A stretch of 57,411 bases of DNA from assembly GCA_003858485.1 (NCBI GenBank), contig RQYD01000021.1, forward strand, positions 1-57,411, written 5' to 3'. This stretch comes from Clostridiales bacterium COT073_COT-073 (GTDB taxonomy: Bacteria; Bacillota; Clostridia; Lachnospirales; Vallitaleaceae). The position numbers and the translations under genes were made by a program. Below, in pieces: positions 7,306 through 15,583 of the stretch (positions are counted from its first letter, which is position 1; each line of letters begins with the position of its first letter). The notes under the pieces are model-generated. The model saw only the letters and a list, made by a program, of their open reading frames with translations, was not told the DNA's origin and searched no databases.

Positions 7306-9154
7306 TCATTTTTTGCGGACAGTTCATACATGCTATCCTTTTCTGTTCTCTGCTCCTGCGTTTGCTCTCGTTTGATTTCTCCCTCCGTATCTTCTTGGCA
7401 CAAGCAGGACAATACCTTGATGCACCAGAGCCCGGGACATATTCAACGCCGCACACCGTACAATTTTTAGCGGGCATTGCTGCCCACCGTTTTGTAGGTA
7501 TGATATGTAATTCATCGACAAAGCCGATGAATTTATAGTAAATCTTGATTTCCTGCTTCACTGTTCCGTCTGCCATCTTCTCACGCTCCGAAACAAGTAT
7601 CTTGTCTATGAGTGCGTTTATAACTGTTGCATCCAGTTCTTTTAAGCCTTGATAATTTCGGATAAGGGCGAGGAAGTCACGGATTCCCCGTGATTTCTCG
7701 TAGCTTTCATTAAGAGTTTCCGTCACCTCTTTCAGCCTTGCTTCAATTTCAAGCTGCTCTTTCTGGTATTTCCCCGACATCATCTCAAAATTCCGCTCGG
7801 TAATACGCTCCATGACCTTATCCTCGTAGAGAGAGGAAAACAGCCTGTCCAGTTCCGCAAGGCGTTTGTTCAGCTTCTTACGTTCTTTCTCTAATGCTTT
7901 CGCCCTGCTCTGGTCTGTTTCCGTGAGCCGCTTTTCTATGGCCCTGACCGCCTTTTCATCATTCACTGCCATATCCGCAAAACAGTTGATGTCGGCAAGA
8001 ACGGCATTGAATAAATCCCTTGCTTCTATATTGTGGGCACTACACTCGCTTCTTCCGTTTCTTGCATAATTATTACATGAATACTGTACACAGTCGATAA
8101 TCTCTGGGCGTTTCCTCCTGTGTACGTTCATTGCCCGCAGAGCACATCCGCAGTCCACACACTTGATAACGCCTGCAAAAATATTTACAAATCCTCCCTT
8201 GTTCTGTGGAAGCCTACGACTTGTAATAAGCTGTTGGACAATATCAAATTCCTCCTGCGTGACTATTCCCTCATGGGTATTGGGTATCACTTCCCATTCT
8301 TCGGGCAGCTTAGAGGGGCGTTTCTTGCTTTTCATATTGGCGGCAATCCGTTTGTAGCCTACAAGATTTCCCGCATATATCGGGCTTCTTAAAATGCTCC
8401 TCACGCTGTTCCCACTCCAAATATAGCGTTTGTCCTCGTTCCCCTCAAAATGACGTTCAAAGCCTGTTTCGCCACGCTCCGCCGCATAAGCGGCAGGGCG
8501 TAGGATATGCTGTTTATTAAGATGTCTGCAAATTTTGGCAACTCCATTCCCTTTTAATGCAAGGTCGAATATCTCTTTTACAACATGTGCCACTTTATCA
8601 TCTATCAGCAGATGGTTGTGGTCGGCAGGGTCTTTGATATAGCCATAAGGGGCGGTAGTTCCCATGAATTTCCCCTGTTGAAACCTCGCCCGATATGCCG
8701 ATTTTATCTTAACAGATATGTCAGCGGCATACATTTCGTTTAAAATGTTGCGGAAAGGCGTGATGTCCATAGCAGATTTATTCAAGGTATCTACGCCGTC
8801 ATTGACCGCTATATACCTCACGTTATGCTCTGGGAAGAAAACTTCCAGATATAACCCACAATCAAGATAGTTTCTCCCCAGACGGGATAAATCTTTCGTA
8901 ATCACGCAGTTTATCAGACCGCTTTCAATGTCTTTTATCATATTCTGGAAACTTGGTCTTTGGAAATTTGTACCAGAATAACCATCGTCCACATACGTTT
9001 TTGCTATGTGCCATCCCTGCTTTTTCACATAATCCGTGAGGATGGATTTCTGTGTCGCAATGCTCGCACTCTCGTTATCCGTACCATCGTCTTTAGATAA
9101 GCGGCAATAAATGCCGACTAAATAGATTTTCTTTTCTTCTTTGATTCCTGCCAT
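7298..9154 (-). CDS. large serine recombinase (TnpX-like)
   Basis: Site-specific recombinase that should excise and insert the element. The N-terminal catalytic domain (about 12-150) has YCRLSKDD with the nucleophilic serine, DDGYSGTNFQRPSF and KDLSRLGRNYLDCGLY. A recombinase domain follows (GTTAPYGY, SGNSVRSILRSPIYAGNL), then a zinc-binding segment (CVDCGCALRAM with CNNYARNGRSECSAH), a coiled coil and a DUF4368-like tail with CPACAKKIR. The 618 residues are complete, with a GGAGG site before the start. The last three codons and the stop lie beyond the element end in host DNA, so the C-terminus would change in the excised circle. The closest known model is TnpX of Tn4451. Confidence 0.93.
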   Translation of the reverse strand: MAGIKEEKKIYLVGIYCRLSKDDGTDNESASIATQKSILTDYVKKQGWHIAKTYVDDGYSGTNFQRPSFQNMIKDIESGLINCVITKDLSRLGRNYLDCGLYLEVFFPEHNVRYIAVNDGVDTLNKSAMDITPFRNILNEMYAADISVKIKSAYRARFQQGKFMGTTAPYGYIKDPADHNHLLIDDKVAHVVKEIFDLALKGNGVAKICRHLNKQHILRPAAYAAERGETGFERHFEGNEDKRYIWSGNSVRSILRSPIYAGNLVGYKRIAANMKSKKRPSKLPEEWEVIPNTHEGIVTQEEFDIVQQLITSRRLPQNKGGFVNIFAGVIKCVDCGCALRAMNVHRRKRPEIIDCVQYSCNNYARNGRSECSAHNIEARDLFNAVLADINCFADMAVNDEKAVRAIEKRLTETDQSRAKALEKERKKLNKRLAELDRLFSSLYEDKVMERITERNFEMMSGKYQKEQLEIEARLKEVTETLNESYEKSRGIRDFLALIRNYQGLKELDATVINALIDKILVSEREKMADGTVKQEIKIYYKFIGFVDELHIIPTKRWAAMPAKNCTVCGVEYVPGSGASRYCPACAKKIRREKSNESKRRSREQKRIACMNCPQKMTD

Positions 9155-9208
9155 ACTGTAAAACCTCCGTATCTGTCCTATCTGTTTTCATGTCCCATTG
9201 CGTACATT

Positions 9209-9472
9209 CTAAGCGGACAGCCCCTCATTGTCGAAGGTGTCGCCCTCGGCAATCTTCTTCCGAATATCCTCGGAGATAATCGGGACAAACGCTTCTGTAA
9301 CGGTCTGTGTGCCGACATATTCACGGCTGATTATCATCTGCACTGGTGCTTTTGGCACGATACGCTTTCTCTTTTTATCTGCTTTCTTATCCTCGCCCAT
9401 ACTTAAATCTTCCTTTCCAGACAGGGCAGGGAAGAGTTTGGAAATGTCCCCGCCCTGCCAATCAGATACCAT
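9209..9472 (-). CDS. small transposon protein of unknown function
   Basis: An 87-residue charged protein that I do not recognise by function. It has a basic centre (KKADKKRKRIVPKAP) and then MIISREYVGTQTVTEAFVP and SEDIRKKIAEGD. Small ORFs of this kind sit beside the recombinase in many Tn4451-like and conjugative elements. Its ATG overlaps the ydbC stop codon (TAATG) and a GAGG site lies in the end of ydbC, so the two are translationally coupled. Confidence 0.65.
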   Translation of the reverse strand: MVSDWQGGDISKLFPALSGKEDLSMGEDKKADKKRKRIVPKAPVQMIISREYVGTQTVTEAFVPIISEDIRKKIAEGDTFDNEGLSA

Positions 9473-9702
9473 TAATCCTCGCTGTTTAATTCTTTCTGTA
9501 ATGCTTTAAGGAGTGCCGCCGCTTCATCAGCGTTCAGCGTGATTCCCTTGCCGCACTTTTCACGGTTCGGGGAAAAGCTGCGGATGTCATACTTCGGCTC
9601 TTTCCCATTCCATGAAATGAGATTGATTTCCTTTGTGTAGCCACTGTCGCCCGTAGACAATACTGCGATTTCCTTTACGATTTCATACTGGATTTCTCTC
9701 AT
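9472..9702 (-). CDS. YdbC/PC4-like single-strand DNA-binding protein
   Basis: A 76-residue protein of the YdbC family, bacterial relatives of the PC4 coactivator fold that bind single-stranded DNA as dimers. Recognisable elements are IVKEIAVLSTGDSGYTKEIN, ISWNGKEPKYDIRSFSPN, and EKCGKGITL followed by EAAALLKAL. In a mobilizable element it may help with ssDNA during transfer or replication; that is inference from fold and context. It ends in a coupled start of the next gene. Confidence 0.85.
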   Translation of the reverse strand: MREIQYEIVKEIAVLSTGDSGYTKEINLISWNGKEPKYDIRSFSPNREKCGKGITLNADEAAALLKALQKELNSED

Positions 9703-9747
9703 TCTCCATACCTCAACTCTCTGTATTTACTTCCCGAAAAAAGAAGA

Positions 9748-10602
9748 TTAGCGGCTGTCACGGTTGCGTTTCCTCTGCAACTCACGCTCCAAAAGTTTGA
9801 TGATGGTTTCCTCCATCTGCTTCGGCGTTGTGTTCTTCGGAAAGTATTTTTTCAGCTTGCTTGTGTTGATTTTCAAGGTTTCTTTCTGGTTGCCCTTTTC
9901 CTCCGTCATAATCGCAAATATCGTATCCATGTCAAGCCGCCCGCTCTGGCTTAACTGTTTCATCCGCTGTGCCTGTGAGAGTGAGGGCGTTGCTTCTTCG
10001 CTCTCCATCGTGGCAAAGAGGTTTTCCTGCTCGTCTTTCTTCAAGAAGGACAGTTCCACCGCAGGCGTGAGGGCGATTTTCCCCTCGTCCACCATCTGCA
10101 AAATCGGCGGTATCAGTTCCGTCAGGCGGATAAAACGCTGCACGGTCATCCTGCCCACGCCGAAGCCCTGTGCCACCTTGTCGTCCGTCCGCAACTTCGT
10201 CACAACTTGTGACGAGGTTAAGTCTGTGCGGAAACCCTGCCGCTTCATGGCTTCGGATTTCATCTTGTAAGCAAACGCCCGCTCCGATGGCAGGATATTC
10301 TCACGCTGCAAATTGCTGTCTACAAGGGTGATGATGGCTCGGTCACGGTCTAAGGGCAGGACAAACGCAGGCACGGTATTTATCCCTGCAAGTTCAGAAG
10401 CACGGACACGCCGCTGTCCTGCAATCACTTCATAACCGTCCCCGTCCTCTTTCGGGCGTGTGATTATCGGCGTGACAATGCCAAATTCCTTGATGCTTTC
10501 CGCTAACTCTGACAGTGTTTCATCTTCTGCCACATGAAACGGATTGTCGGGGAACGGGTACAAGTCTTTGGTCTTTAACACCTTAAAATCCTGTTTCTTC
10601 AT
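9748..10602 (-). CDS. ParB/Spo0J-like partition protein
   Basis: The N-terminal ParB/sulfiredoxin-like domain has PDNPFHVAEDETLSELAESI, then IVTPIITRP, EVIAGQRRVRAS and LAGINTVPAFV. The middle carries a helix-turn-helix region with VTKLRTDDKVAQGFGVG and MTVQRFIRLTELIPPI. The 284 residues are in the normal range. No ParA is present in the element. In Tn4451 the corresponding gene is tnpY, so it probably belongs to the element backbone and could support maintenance of the excised circle or transcription control. It lies 9 bases after the mob gene. Confidence 0.88.
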   Translation of the reverse strand: MKKQDFKVLKTKDLYPFPDNPFHVAEDETLSELAESIKEFGIVTPIITRPKEDGDGYEVIAGQRRVRASELAGINTVPAFVLPLDRDRAIITLVDSNLQRENILPSERAFAYKMKSEAMKRQGFRTDLTSSQVVTKLRTDDKVAQGFGVGRMTVQRFIRLTELIPPILQMVDEGKIALTPAVELSFLKKDEQENLFATMESEEATPSLSQAQRMKQLSQSGRLDMDTIFAIMTEEKGNQKETLKINTSKLKKYFPKNTTPKQMEETIIKLLERELQRKRNRDSR

Positions 10603-10610
10603 TCACATAT

Positions 10611-11576
10611 CTACCTTTCTTTCGCTCTGCTTCTATGATTTTTCTGCAATTCTTCCAACACTTCGGGCGGTATTTTTGACAGCAGCCGCCCCATCTGCTC
10701 GTTGGTTCTCTGCAATTCAAATATCTTCTGATTCGCTTTCTGCACCTTTAGTTCCTGCTCGTACTTTTCATCACGCATACGCCCCGCATAGTCTGATTCC
10801 TGCCCAATTCTCTCTTTCAAACTGTCGATATACGCCTGCTGTTTCCCGATTTCCTTAGAGAATTTCTCCACGTCTGGCAGCCATGCAGAGAGTAAATCTA
10901 ACGCTTTATCCCTTTTCTTCCCTGCGTTAAAGGCGTTGATGTCGGATAGGGCAGACACGATTTCTTCATACTGTTTATCAAGCCTGCCGCCTAATTTATA
11001 GAGCCATGTGGGGACGTGTTTCCGCTTGGTTTCCATTGAGGACTGCCCCCGTTCAAGCTGATTCCACCGTGAGGACATCCGCTCATGGTAGGCGGTCTGC
11101 CACTCGGATAATGATTTCTGGTTGCCTAAGATAGCTTTCGCTGACAGCTTATTGTCTGGCGTAATCGGCACAAAGCAGAGGTGCATATGGGGCGTTCTCT
11201 CGTCCATATGGACGACAGCGGAGAGGATATTCTGCTTTCCAACACGCTCCGAAATGAAGTCAAGAGCCGTCTGGAAATACGCTTTTTGTTCTTCGGGCGG
11301 TAACTGGTTCATAAATTCTGGTGAAGCTGTGATGAGCGTTTCCACCATCATCACGCTGTCTTTCCTTGTCCTGCACCCCGCTTCGGCTACCATGCGGTTA
11401 ATCTCTTTCTTGTAGGTGTACTTTGGTGGTGCTATGAGATGGTAATTGTTTTTAGAGCGTTCCATATCTATATCTGGGTTGCTTTTGTAGGCTTCTTTCT
11501 TCCGCTCGTTGTGGCGTTCACAAGCCGCAACGCCGCCCGCTTTTCGTTTCTGGAAACGCAGGATTGCATAAGGCAT
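10611..11576 (-). CDS. MobV-family relaxase (plasmid mobilization protein)
   Basis: Pre/Mob relaxase that nicks oriT and leads the DNA strand during mobilization. From MPYAILRFQKRKAGG (start at 11576) come an ERHNER segment, VETLITASPEFM, and the histidine motif HMDERTPHMHLCFVPIT, the HxxxxxxHxH metal site of MobV. A glutamate-rich coiled coil forms the C-terminus. I reject the 57 upstream codons because they read through GC-rich repeats, and an AAAGGAGGA site sits 8 bases before this ATG. The 321 residues are slightly short for the family. The oriT lies about 290 bases upstream. It corresponds to tnpZ of Tn4451. Confidence 0.9.
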   Translation of the reverse strand: MPYAILRFQKRKAGGVAACERHNERKKEAYKSNPDIDMERSKNNYHLIAPPKYTYKKEINRMVAEAGCRTRKDSVMMVETLITASPEFMNQLPPEEQKAYFQTALDFISERVGKQNILSAVVHMDERTPHMHLCFVPITPDNKLSAKAILGNQKSLSEWQTAYHERMSSRWNQLERGQSSMETKRKHVPTWLYKLGGRLDKQYEEIVSALSDINAFNAGKKRDKALDLLSAWLPDVEKFSKEIGKQQAYIDSLKERIGQESDYAGRMRDEKYEQELKVQKANQKIFELQRTNEQMGRLLSKIPPEVLEELQKNHRSRAKER

Positions 11577-11616
11577 AGGCGGATTCCTCCTTTCTTTCGG
11601 CGGGTGACCGTCCTTT

Positions 11617-11740
11617 GGGGTGACAGCGGTGACGGTGGTGACAGCAGTTTTGGGATACCCCCTGCCGACTGCCGCAACTGTCACCCTCACCCCCTGCATG
11701 ACGGTCATGTCGATGATGACGGTGTTTTTGGGATACCCCC
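11617..11740. repeat. iteron-like repeats, inverted pair (copies 1-2)
   Basis: Two related units (11617-11662 and 11700-11740) contain, on the minus strand, GGGGTATCCCAAAA followed by a GTCACCACCGTCACCGC-type run, the second more divergent. They are inverted relative to the copies at 12020-12161. Confidence 0.65.
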
Positions 11741-11861
11741 CTCGCAAGAGCCGTCACCGTCATGCCGCCATTCTTTTATCCGAAGCCGTAAGGCGTAGGA
11801 TAGCAGGGCACAGCCCTGCCTTAAGGGAGTCCAGAGGGAACGTCTGGCACACGACTTTGCA

Positions 11862-11890
11862 GGGCAAAGTGTAGTGTGTTACACCCTGTA
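11862..11890 (+). other. origin of transfer (MobV type)
   Basis: The sequence AAAGTGTAGTGTGTTACACC matches the MobV oriT core known from pMV158-like plasmids (TAGTGTG, nick, TTA). The predicted nick is between 11878 and 11879. AGGG...GTGT and ACACCCT form the imperfect inverted repeat around it. It lies between the mob gene and the RepA-like gene, inside a larger structure in which about 16 bases at 11881-11896 pair with the stretch near 11978-11993. Confidence 0.8.
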
Positions 11891-12019
11891 AACGCAGTCG
11901 GAAAAATCGGAATGATTTTTCTGACCGCAGGGGTGGTTTTACACGACCGAAAAGGGCGAGTAAATCTCACGCCTGCATTTTGCGTTTACGGGGTGTTCTC
12001 CCGTAGGGATGACAGCGGC

Positions 12020-12161
12020 AGGGTATCCTAAAATCACTGTCACCACCGTCACTGCTGTCACCCGCAGGGCAGAGCCGCCAGCTTTACATGGCTTTAAGCG
12101 TCAATGACAGTAACAGGGGGGTATCCTAATATCGCTGTCACCACCATCACCGCTGTCACCC
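12020..12161. repeat. iteron-like repeats (copies 3-4)
   Basis: Units at 12020-12064 and 12118-12161 share GGGTATCCTAA, then CTGTCACCACC and GCTGTCACCCG. Copy 4 is also read as protein: the C-terminus of the RepA-like gene (GDSGDGGDSDIRIPP) is encoded by it. With copies 1-2 they flank the oriT and could be replication iterons or binding sites for the ParB-like protein. Confidence 0.65.
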
Positions 12162-13126
12162 GCCCTCCTTGCAAGGGCAATCCGCCTGCCGTCTTTCCTG
12201 CGGCTGTACTGGTAGCAGATACGGTTCTCGCTTAAAAATGTGGTGCGGTATTCATTCAGCCATTTCGTAATCACCGTGGGTATGGTTTCCGTTTCCCCCA
12301 TAGCGGCTAACAGTTCCGTTGCCGTGCCTATCCATTCTTCCTTATCCCTCATAAAATCCACCAACCGAAAAAGGACATCTGGTATCGTTTCTTTCGCAAG
12401 CTGCTCCTGCGTTTTCCGCTCCACAAGCTCCCAACGGCAATCACGGAAACGCAGCGTGTATTCCTGATAAGGCGTGTCCCTGCCCGTCACATACAGCTTG
12501 GCGGTGTCAGACGCACGTTTCTCCTTTTCCAGAACAAAGGTAGCGTCCGCACTCCCCGTTAATCCTGTCGTCCCAGACACCTTGTTGAACACGTCGCTGT
12601 CATTCTGCTTTCGGATGTGGTGTACGACAATGACCGCCAGAGAGTGCCTGTCGGCAAAGTCTTTGATGAGGGAGATGTCCCCATAGTCGCTTGCATAGGC
12701 ATTGTCTTTTGAAGCTGTACGGACTTTCTGCAAGGTATCAATGACAATGAGCCTGCTGTCTGGGTAATCTTTCAGATAATCTTCAAGCTGCACGATAAGA
12801 CCGTCTGACAGCTTGCAGCTTGCCACGGCAAAGTGGAGCCGCCCGCTTGCTTCGTCCGTCAAACGAAATAACCTGTCCTGTATGCGGCAGAACGTGTCCT
12901 CAAGGCAGAGGTAAAGCACATCGCCCTCCATTGTCGGCATATCCCATAAAGGGATTCCCTGCGACACGCATAAGCATAGCTTCAGCATGAGCCAGCTTTT
13001 GCCTATCTTCTGTGAGCCGCAGAACAGCGATAAGCCTGTCGGGATAAGGCTGTCCACCACAAAGGATGGTTTCTCAAGCGGTTCATAAAGGAGCGTTTCG
13101 GCGTTGACTGTCTGTAACTTCTGCAT
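12101..13126 (-). CDS. RepA-like AAA ATPase / helicase
   Basis: A RecA/DnaB-fold ATPase like the hexameric RepA helicase of mobilizable plasmids. It has Walker A CGSQKIGKSW at about residue 37, LEDTFCRIQDRL, Walker B SRLIVIDTLQKV, and VIVVHHIRKQ followed by SGTTGLTGSADA. The C-terminal third (DVLFRLVDFM, TELLAAMGE, ITKWLNEY) resembles a winged helix. The last 20 residues are encoded by an iteron-like repeat and are probably not conserved. AAAGGAGGA precedes the start. It may replicate the excised circle; no separate initiator gene is recognised nearby. Confidence 0.85.
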   Translation of the reverse strand: MQKLQTVNAETLLYEPLEKPSFVVDSLIPTGLSLFCGSQKIGKSWLMLKLCLCVSQGIPLWDMPTMEGDVLYLCLEDTFCRIQDRLFRLTDEASGRLHFAVASCKLSDGLIVQLEDYLKDYPDSRLIVIDTLQKVRTASKDNAYASDYGDISLIKDFADRHSLAVIVVHHIRKQNDSDVFNKVSGTTGLTGSADATFVLEKEKRASDTAKLYVTGRDTPYQEYTLRFRDCRWELVERKTQEQLAKETIPDVLFRLVDFMRDKEEWIGTATELLAAMGETETIPTVITKWLNEYRTTFLSENRICYQYSRRKDGRRIALARRAGDSGDGGDSDIRIPPCYCH

Positions 13127-13169
13127 GGCTTTCCTCCTTTCGGGCGGTGTCTTTGTTTTCGTTGCACAT
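13083..13169 (-). CDS. possible 28-residue leader or coupling ORF
   Basis: ATG at 13169 follows an AAGGAGG site by 9 bases and opens a 28-codon frame (MCNENKDTARKEES...) that overlaps the RepA-like start in another frame. The ribosome site of the RepA-like gene lies inside it, so its translation could couple to RepA. I know of no homologue. Confidence 0.35.
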   Translation of the reverse strand: MCNENKDTARKEESHAEVTDSQRRNAPL

Positions 13170-13280
13170 AGGCGTTGACCTCCTTAAAAATAGATTTACT
13201 CCCACGGAAAAAAGTGAGAGTATGTAATGCCGCCAATCCCACACAAATAAAAAACAGATTTCTTTTTCGGGCGGTGTCGG

Positions 13281-13803
13281 TCACGGTTGGAGATATTTCT
13301 TCAATTTCCGCCTTTACTTTCTCCTTTGCAATCGCAACAGATTTCTGTATTGCCGAAGCGGTGCAATGCTCCATAGCGGCGATTTGGTAAAAATTGAACT
13401 CATACTCGTAGTAGAGCAGGAAACGCCGCCTTTGTATCTCTGGAAGGCTCCCAACCGCCTTATAGAGCGTTTCATTCCGTTCTTCCTCAACCATGCGTTC
13501 ATCAAGGCTCTTAGGCACACGCAACGCCCGTCTGTAAAGGGTTTCGTCCCATACCTCGTTAAACTCCCTGTGCCGCTCGTCCCATTAGAAAAGATTCCTG
13601 TTCCTGCGCTCCATCTGCCGAAACTCCATAAAGAACTGTTCCGACACTTCCAACTCGTGGGATTTGCCCTGCCCGTCCTTAAAGCTGATAAAATACCTTG
13701 TGCCGCTTTCCGTGGATTCCTCCCGAAGCGTGTATGCCTTAACCCTGTATGCCATCCTGTTGTCCTCCTGCAAAAAATGAGTGAGGGGATTTCCATCCCT
13801 CAC
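13281..13803 (-). pseudogene. sigma-70-like HTH gene with nonsense and frameshift mutations
   Basis: The frame starts MAYRVKAYTLREESTESGTR at 13803 and reads to EFRQMERRNRNLF, where TAA (13585-13587) interrupts it. After the stop the same frame continues WDERHREFNEVWDETLYR, RVPKSLDERM and YEYEFNFYQIAAMEHCTASA, a sigma region 4-like helix-turn-helix. Intact relatives in similar elements, as I recall them, read LFQWDER here (CAA to TAA) and end KAEIKKYLQP. In this copy one extra base near 13301 shifts that ending, so KKYLQP and its stop (13281-13283) are in another frame. It is probably inactive; the first 72 codons could still be translated. Confidence 0.75.
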
Positions 13804-13838
13804 CCAGTAGCCCGCAGGATGGCAGGCTGTTTTAGAAG

Positions 13839-14264
13839 CTATAAAATTTTCCGCAGCTTCTTCCGCAGATGGTCTAACCTCGCATAGATGGCACCAGTCG
13901 TCAAATGCACAAGCGGGGCAATCTCCTTTGTGGAATACCCCTGCATTTTCAGCAGGACGATTTTCAAGGTACGCCCGTCCACCGTGACTAATACTTGATA
14001 GAGATTTTCGCTCTCAATCTCTTCCAGTAACTCCGCAACCGTACCCACTTCCGCCTGCCGCTCCCTGCCTGCCATGTCCTCAAGATATTCCGCAACGTCA
14101 TTCGTCCATCGGTAAAACCGCCTGTTGGAATTGAAGTCTGCCCTGTCCGCCATGCGTATCTGCTCAATGGTCGCTTCATCAACGCCGCACTCACGCAGCA
14201 GCTTTTCCTCCGCTTCTTTCCAGATACGCCATTTCCTGTCCTCCCGTCCGTGGTTGTATGCCAT
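13839..14264 (-). CDS. sigma factor-like HTH protein of the element
   Basis: 141 residues starting MAYNHGREDRKWRIWKEAEE. The C-terminal 50 residues (KIVLLKMQGYSTKEIAPLVH, then TTGAIYARLDHLRKKLRKIL) form a sigma region 4 / LuxR-like helix-turn-helix; the N-terminal part is helical and rich in Glu and Arg. I chose the internal Met because GGAGGAAG precedes it by 6 bases. Such small sigma-like proteins are common in Tn4451- and Tn916-like elements and probably regulate element genes. The promoter target is unknown. Confidence 0.75.
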   Translation of the reverse strand: MAYNHGREDRKWRIWKEAEEKLLRECGVDEATIEQIRMADRADFNSNRRFYRWTNDVAEYLEDMAGRERQAEVGTVAELLEEIESENLYQVLVTVDGRTLKIVLLKMQGYSTKEIAPLVHLTTGAIYARLDHLRKKLRKIL

Positions 14265-14358
14265 TCTTACTTCCTCCAATCAGAATTGATTGAGAGGGCA
14301 GAGAAAAGCCCCCTCATCTTCCCAAAGGAAAAAACAAGGGGGCTGAACGCCTTAAATT

Positions 14359-14871
14359 TTAATTTTCTATTATCTTTCTTAGTTTTATTAGGATTCTGGC
14401 TTTGCGTTTGTTTACAACGCTCTGGGTTATGCCCAACCTCGCCCCGACTTCACGCTCGGAAAGTCCGTCAAAAAAGATTGCCTGTATCAGCTCCTGTTCA
14501 CTATCCGACAGCAAAGGCAGGGCGGCTTTCAGCCTGTCCACCATGACCGCATTGACAACGGTTTCTGCAATGTCCACCGCTTCATCAGTGATAAAGTCCA
14601 GAGGATTCCCCTCGCTGTCCGTAAATCCGTCGAGAGATAGCAGTCTATTCTTTGTATCTAATTTTTGCAGATAACGCCACCGTTCCTTGTCACGGTAGAA
14701 GTCTGTGTATTGCTCCCTCACGACTTCAAGCAGACAGCCTTGAATGGGGATAAACAGCTTGTCCATATAGGTCTGGTCGGATTCCCTGCAACGGCAGAAC
14801 TCCGTGTAGGATAATTCCACATAGCCGCCACTTTCTCTGATATATACCTTTCTTGGTGCATATTTCACCAT
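14359..14871 (-). CDS. sigma-70 family RNA polymerase sigma factor
   Basis: 170 residues from MVKYAPRKVYIRESGG (GGGAGG ribosome site). The C-terminus (LPLLSDSEQELIQAIFFDG, then SEREVGARLGITQSVVNKRK) is a clear sigma region 4 helix-turn-helix. The first 120 residues resemble the N-terminal part of element-encoded sigma factors (VELSYTEFCRCRESDQTYMD, YRDKERWRYLQKLD) and only loosely a region 2. It is likely a regulator of the mobile element. It lies first in the block of sigma-like genes, downstream of the terminators after tet(O). The gap 14872-15190 holds no gene I can support. Confidence 0.82.
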   Translation of the reverse strand: MVKYAPRKVYIRESGGYVELSYTEFCRCRESDQTYMDKLFIPIQGCLLEVVREQYTDFYRDKERWRYLQKLDTKNRLLSLDGFTDSEGNPLDFITDEAVDIAETVVNAVMVDRLKAALPLLSDSEQELIQAIFFDGLSEREVGARLGITQSVVNKRKARILIKLRKIIEN

Positions 14872-15190
14872 AAATACCTCCCATCTGAATTTTTGAAATG
14901 TAAAAAATCCAGATGGAGAGGCGGAGAACGACACCGCATATCAGAAACAGCCCTACGGCACTTTCCAACAAAAATCGACAAAAGAAAAACCGCAAAGGCT
15001 CTGTGACCTTTACGGTTATAGGAAATAGTAATTCTATTGTATGGAGATTGTACTTCTACTTTCAAGGTGAGAAGTACCGTTGCACTGGCAGAAATTTTTT
15101 TAACTGGTTTCCTGCCGTTCTCTGATATGCTATGTATTGATAAATTTTGCTTCGTATGAGCAGATAGATAACTGCCCGAAAAAAGGACAT

Positions 15191-15228
15191 AAAAAAATCC
15201 CTCCAAATTTAAAAACAAATTCAGAGGG
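15191..15228 (-). terminator. Rho-independent terminator
   Basis: On the minus strand CCCTCTGAATTT pairs with AAATTTGGAGGG, followed by ATTTTTTT. It is the second terminator behind the tet(O)/KTR transcript. Confidence 0.8.
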
Positions 15229-15304
15229 TAATTTAGGGTATAACAAAATAACCCACCCGAATATCGTTTTTTTTATTTGGTGAGTTTGTTCTTTCAAATA
15301 CGAA

Positions 15305-15352
15305 ACAAAAAGAGCCGATGATTCGTGAATTGTTCCACAATTTCATCGGCTC
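15305..15352 (-). terminator. Rho-independent terminator after the KTR gene
   Basis: GAGCCGATGA (15312-15321) pairs with TCATCGGCTC (15343-15352). On the minus strand the stem is followed by TTTTTG. It starts 7 bases after the KTR stop codon. Confidence 0.85.
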
Positions 15353-15358
15353 TGCGTC

Positions 15359-15529
15359 TTAAGCGTCTGGCTCTTTGATGACAGTTATCTTCAAGTTGTC
15401 AACTTTAATCAATCTTTCTTGTCTGCATTTTGGACAATAAAGGGGATAATTCTCCAAAACAGTGTCCTTCCTAATTTTATTACGGGTTTTGCTCCCACAA
15501 ACAGGACACAATATCCATTCGCATTTCAT
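15359..15529 (-). CDS. cysteine-rich KTR domain protein
   Basis: A 56-residue zinc-ribbon-like protein: CPVCGSKTR near the N-terminus and YCPKCRQERL in the middle give two CxxC pairs, and the C-terminus ends VIKEPDA. Proteins of this type are typically found directly downstream of tet(O), tet(W) and related ribosomal-protection genes in gut bacteria; their function is unknown. It follows tet(O) by 54 bases and precedes a strong terminator, so it is cotranscribed with tet(O). An ATG one codon upstream (15532) is an equally good start. Confidence 0.85.
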   Translation of the reverse strand: MKCEWILCPVCGSKTRNKIRKDTVLENYPLYCPKCRQERLIKVDNLKITVIKEPDA

Positions 15530-15583
15530 CATAATTAGTCTCTAATCCTTTCAAATCTCATTTTATATGACTTTTGCAAGCTG

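Noticed and set aside
11577-11747. 57-codon N-terminal extension of the Mob gene
   Set aside because: It is translated iteron-like repeat; an excellent ribosome site marks MPYAIL as the start.
13003-13524. 173-codon frame reading from the sigma-like gene into the RepA-like gene
   Set aside because: Its second half exists only because of the frameshift near 13301; the original gene should stop at 13281.
14865-15218. Minus-strand ORF of 117 codons upstream of the sigma-70-like gene
   Set aside because: It starts inside a terminator hairpin, contains no recognisable motif, and has no proper ribosome site.
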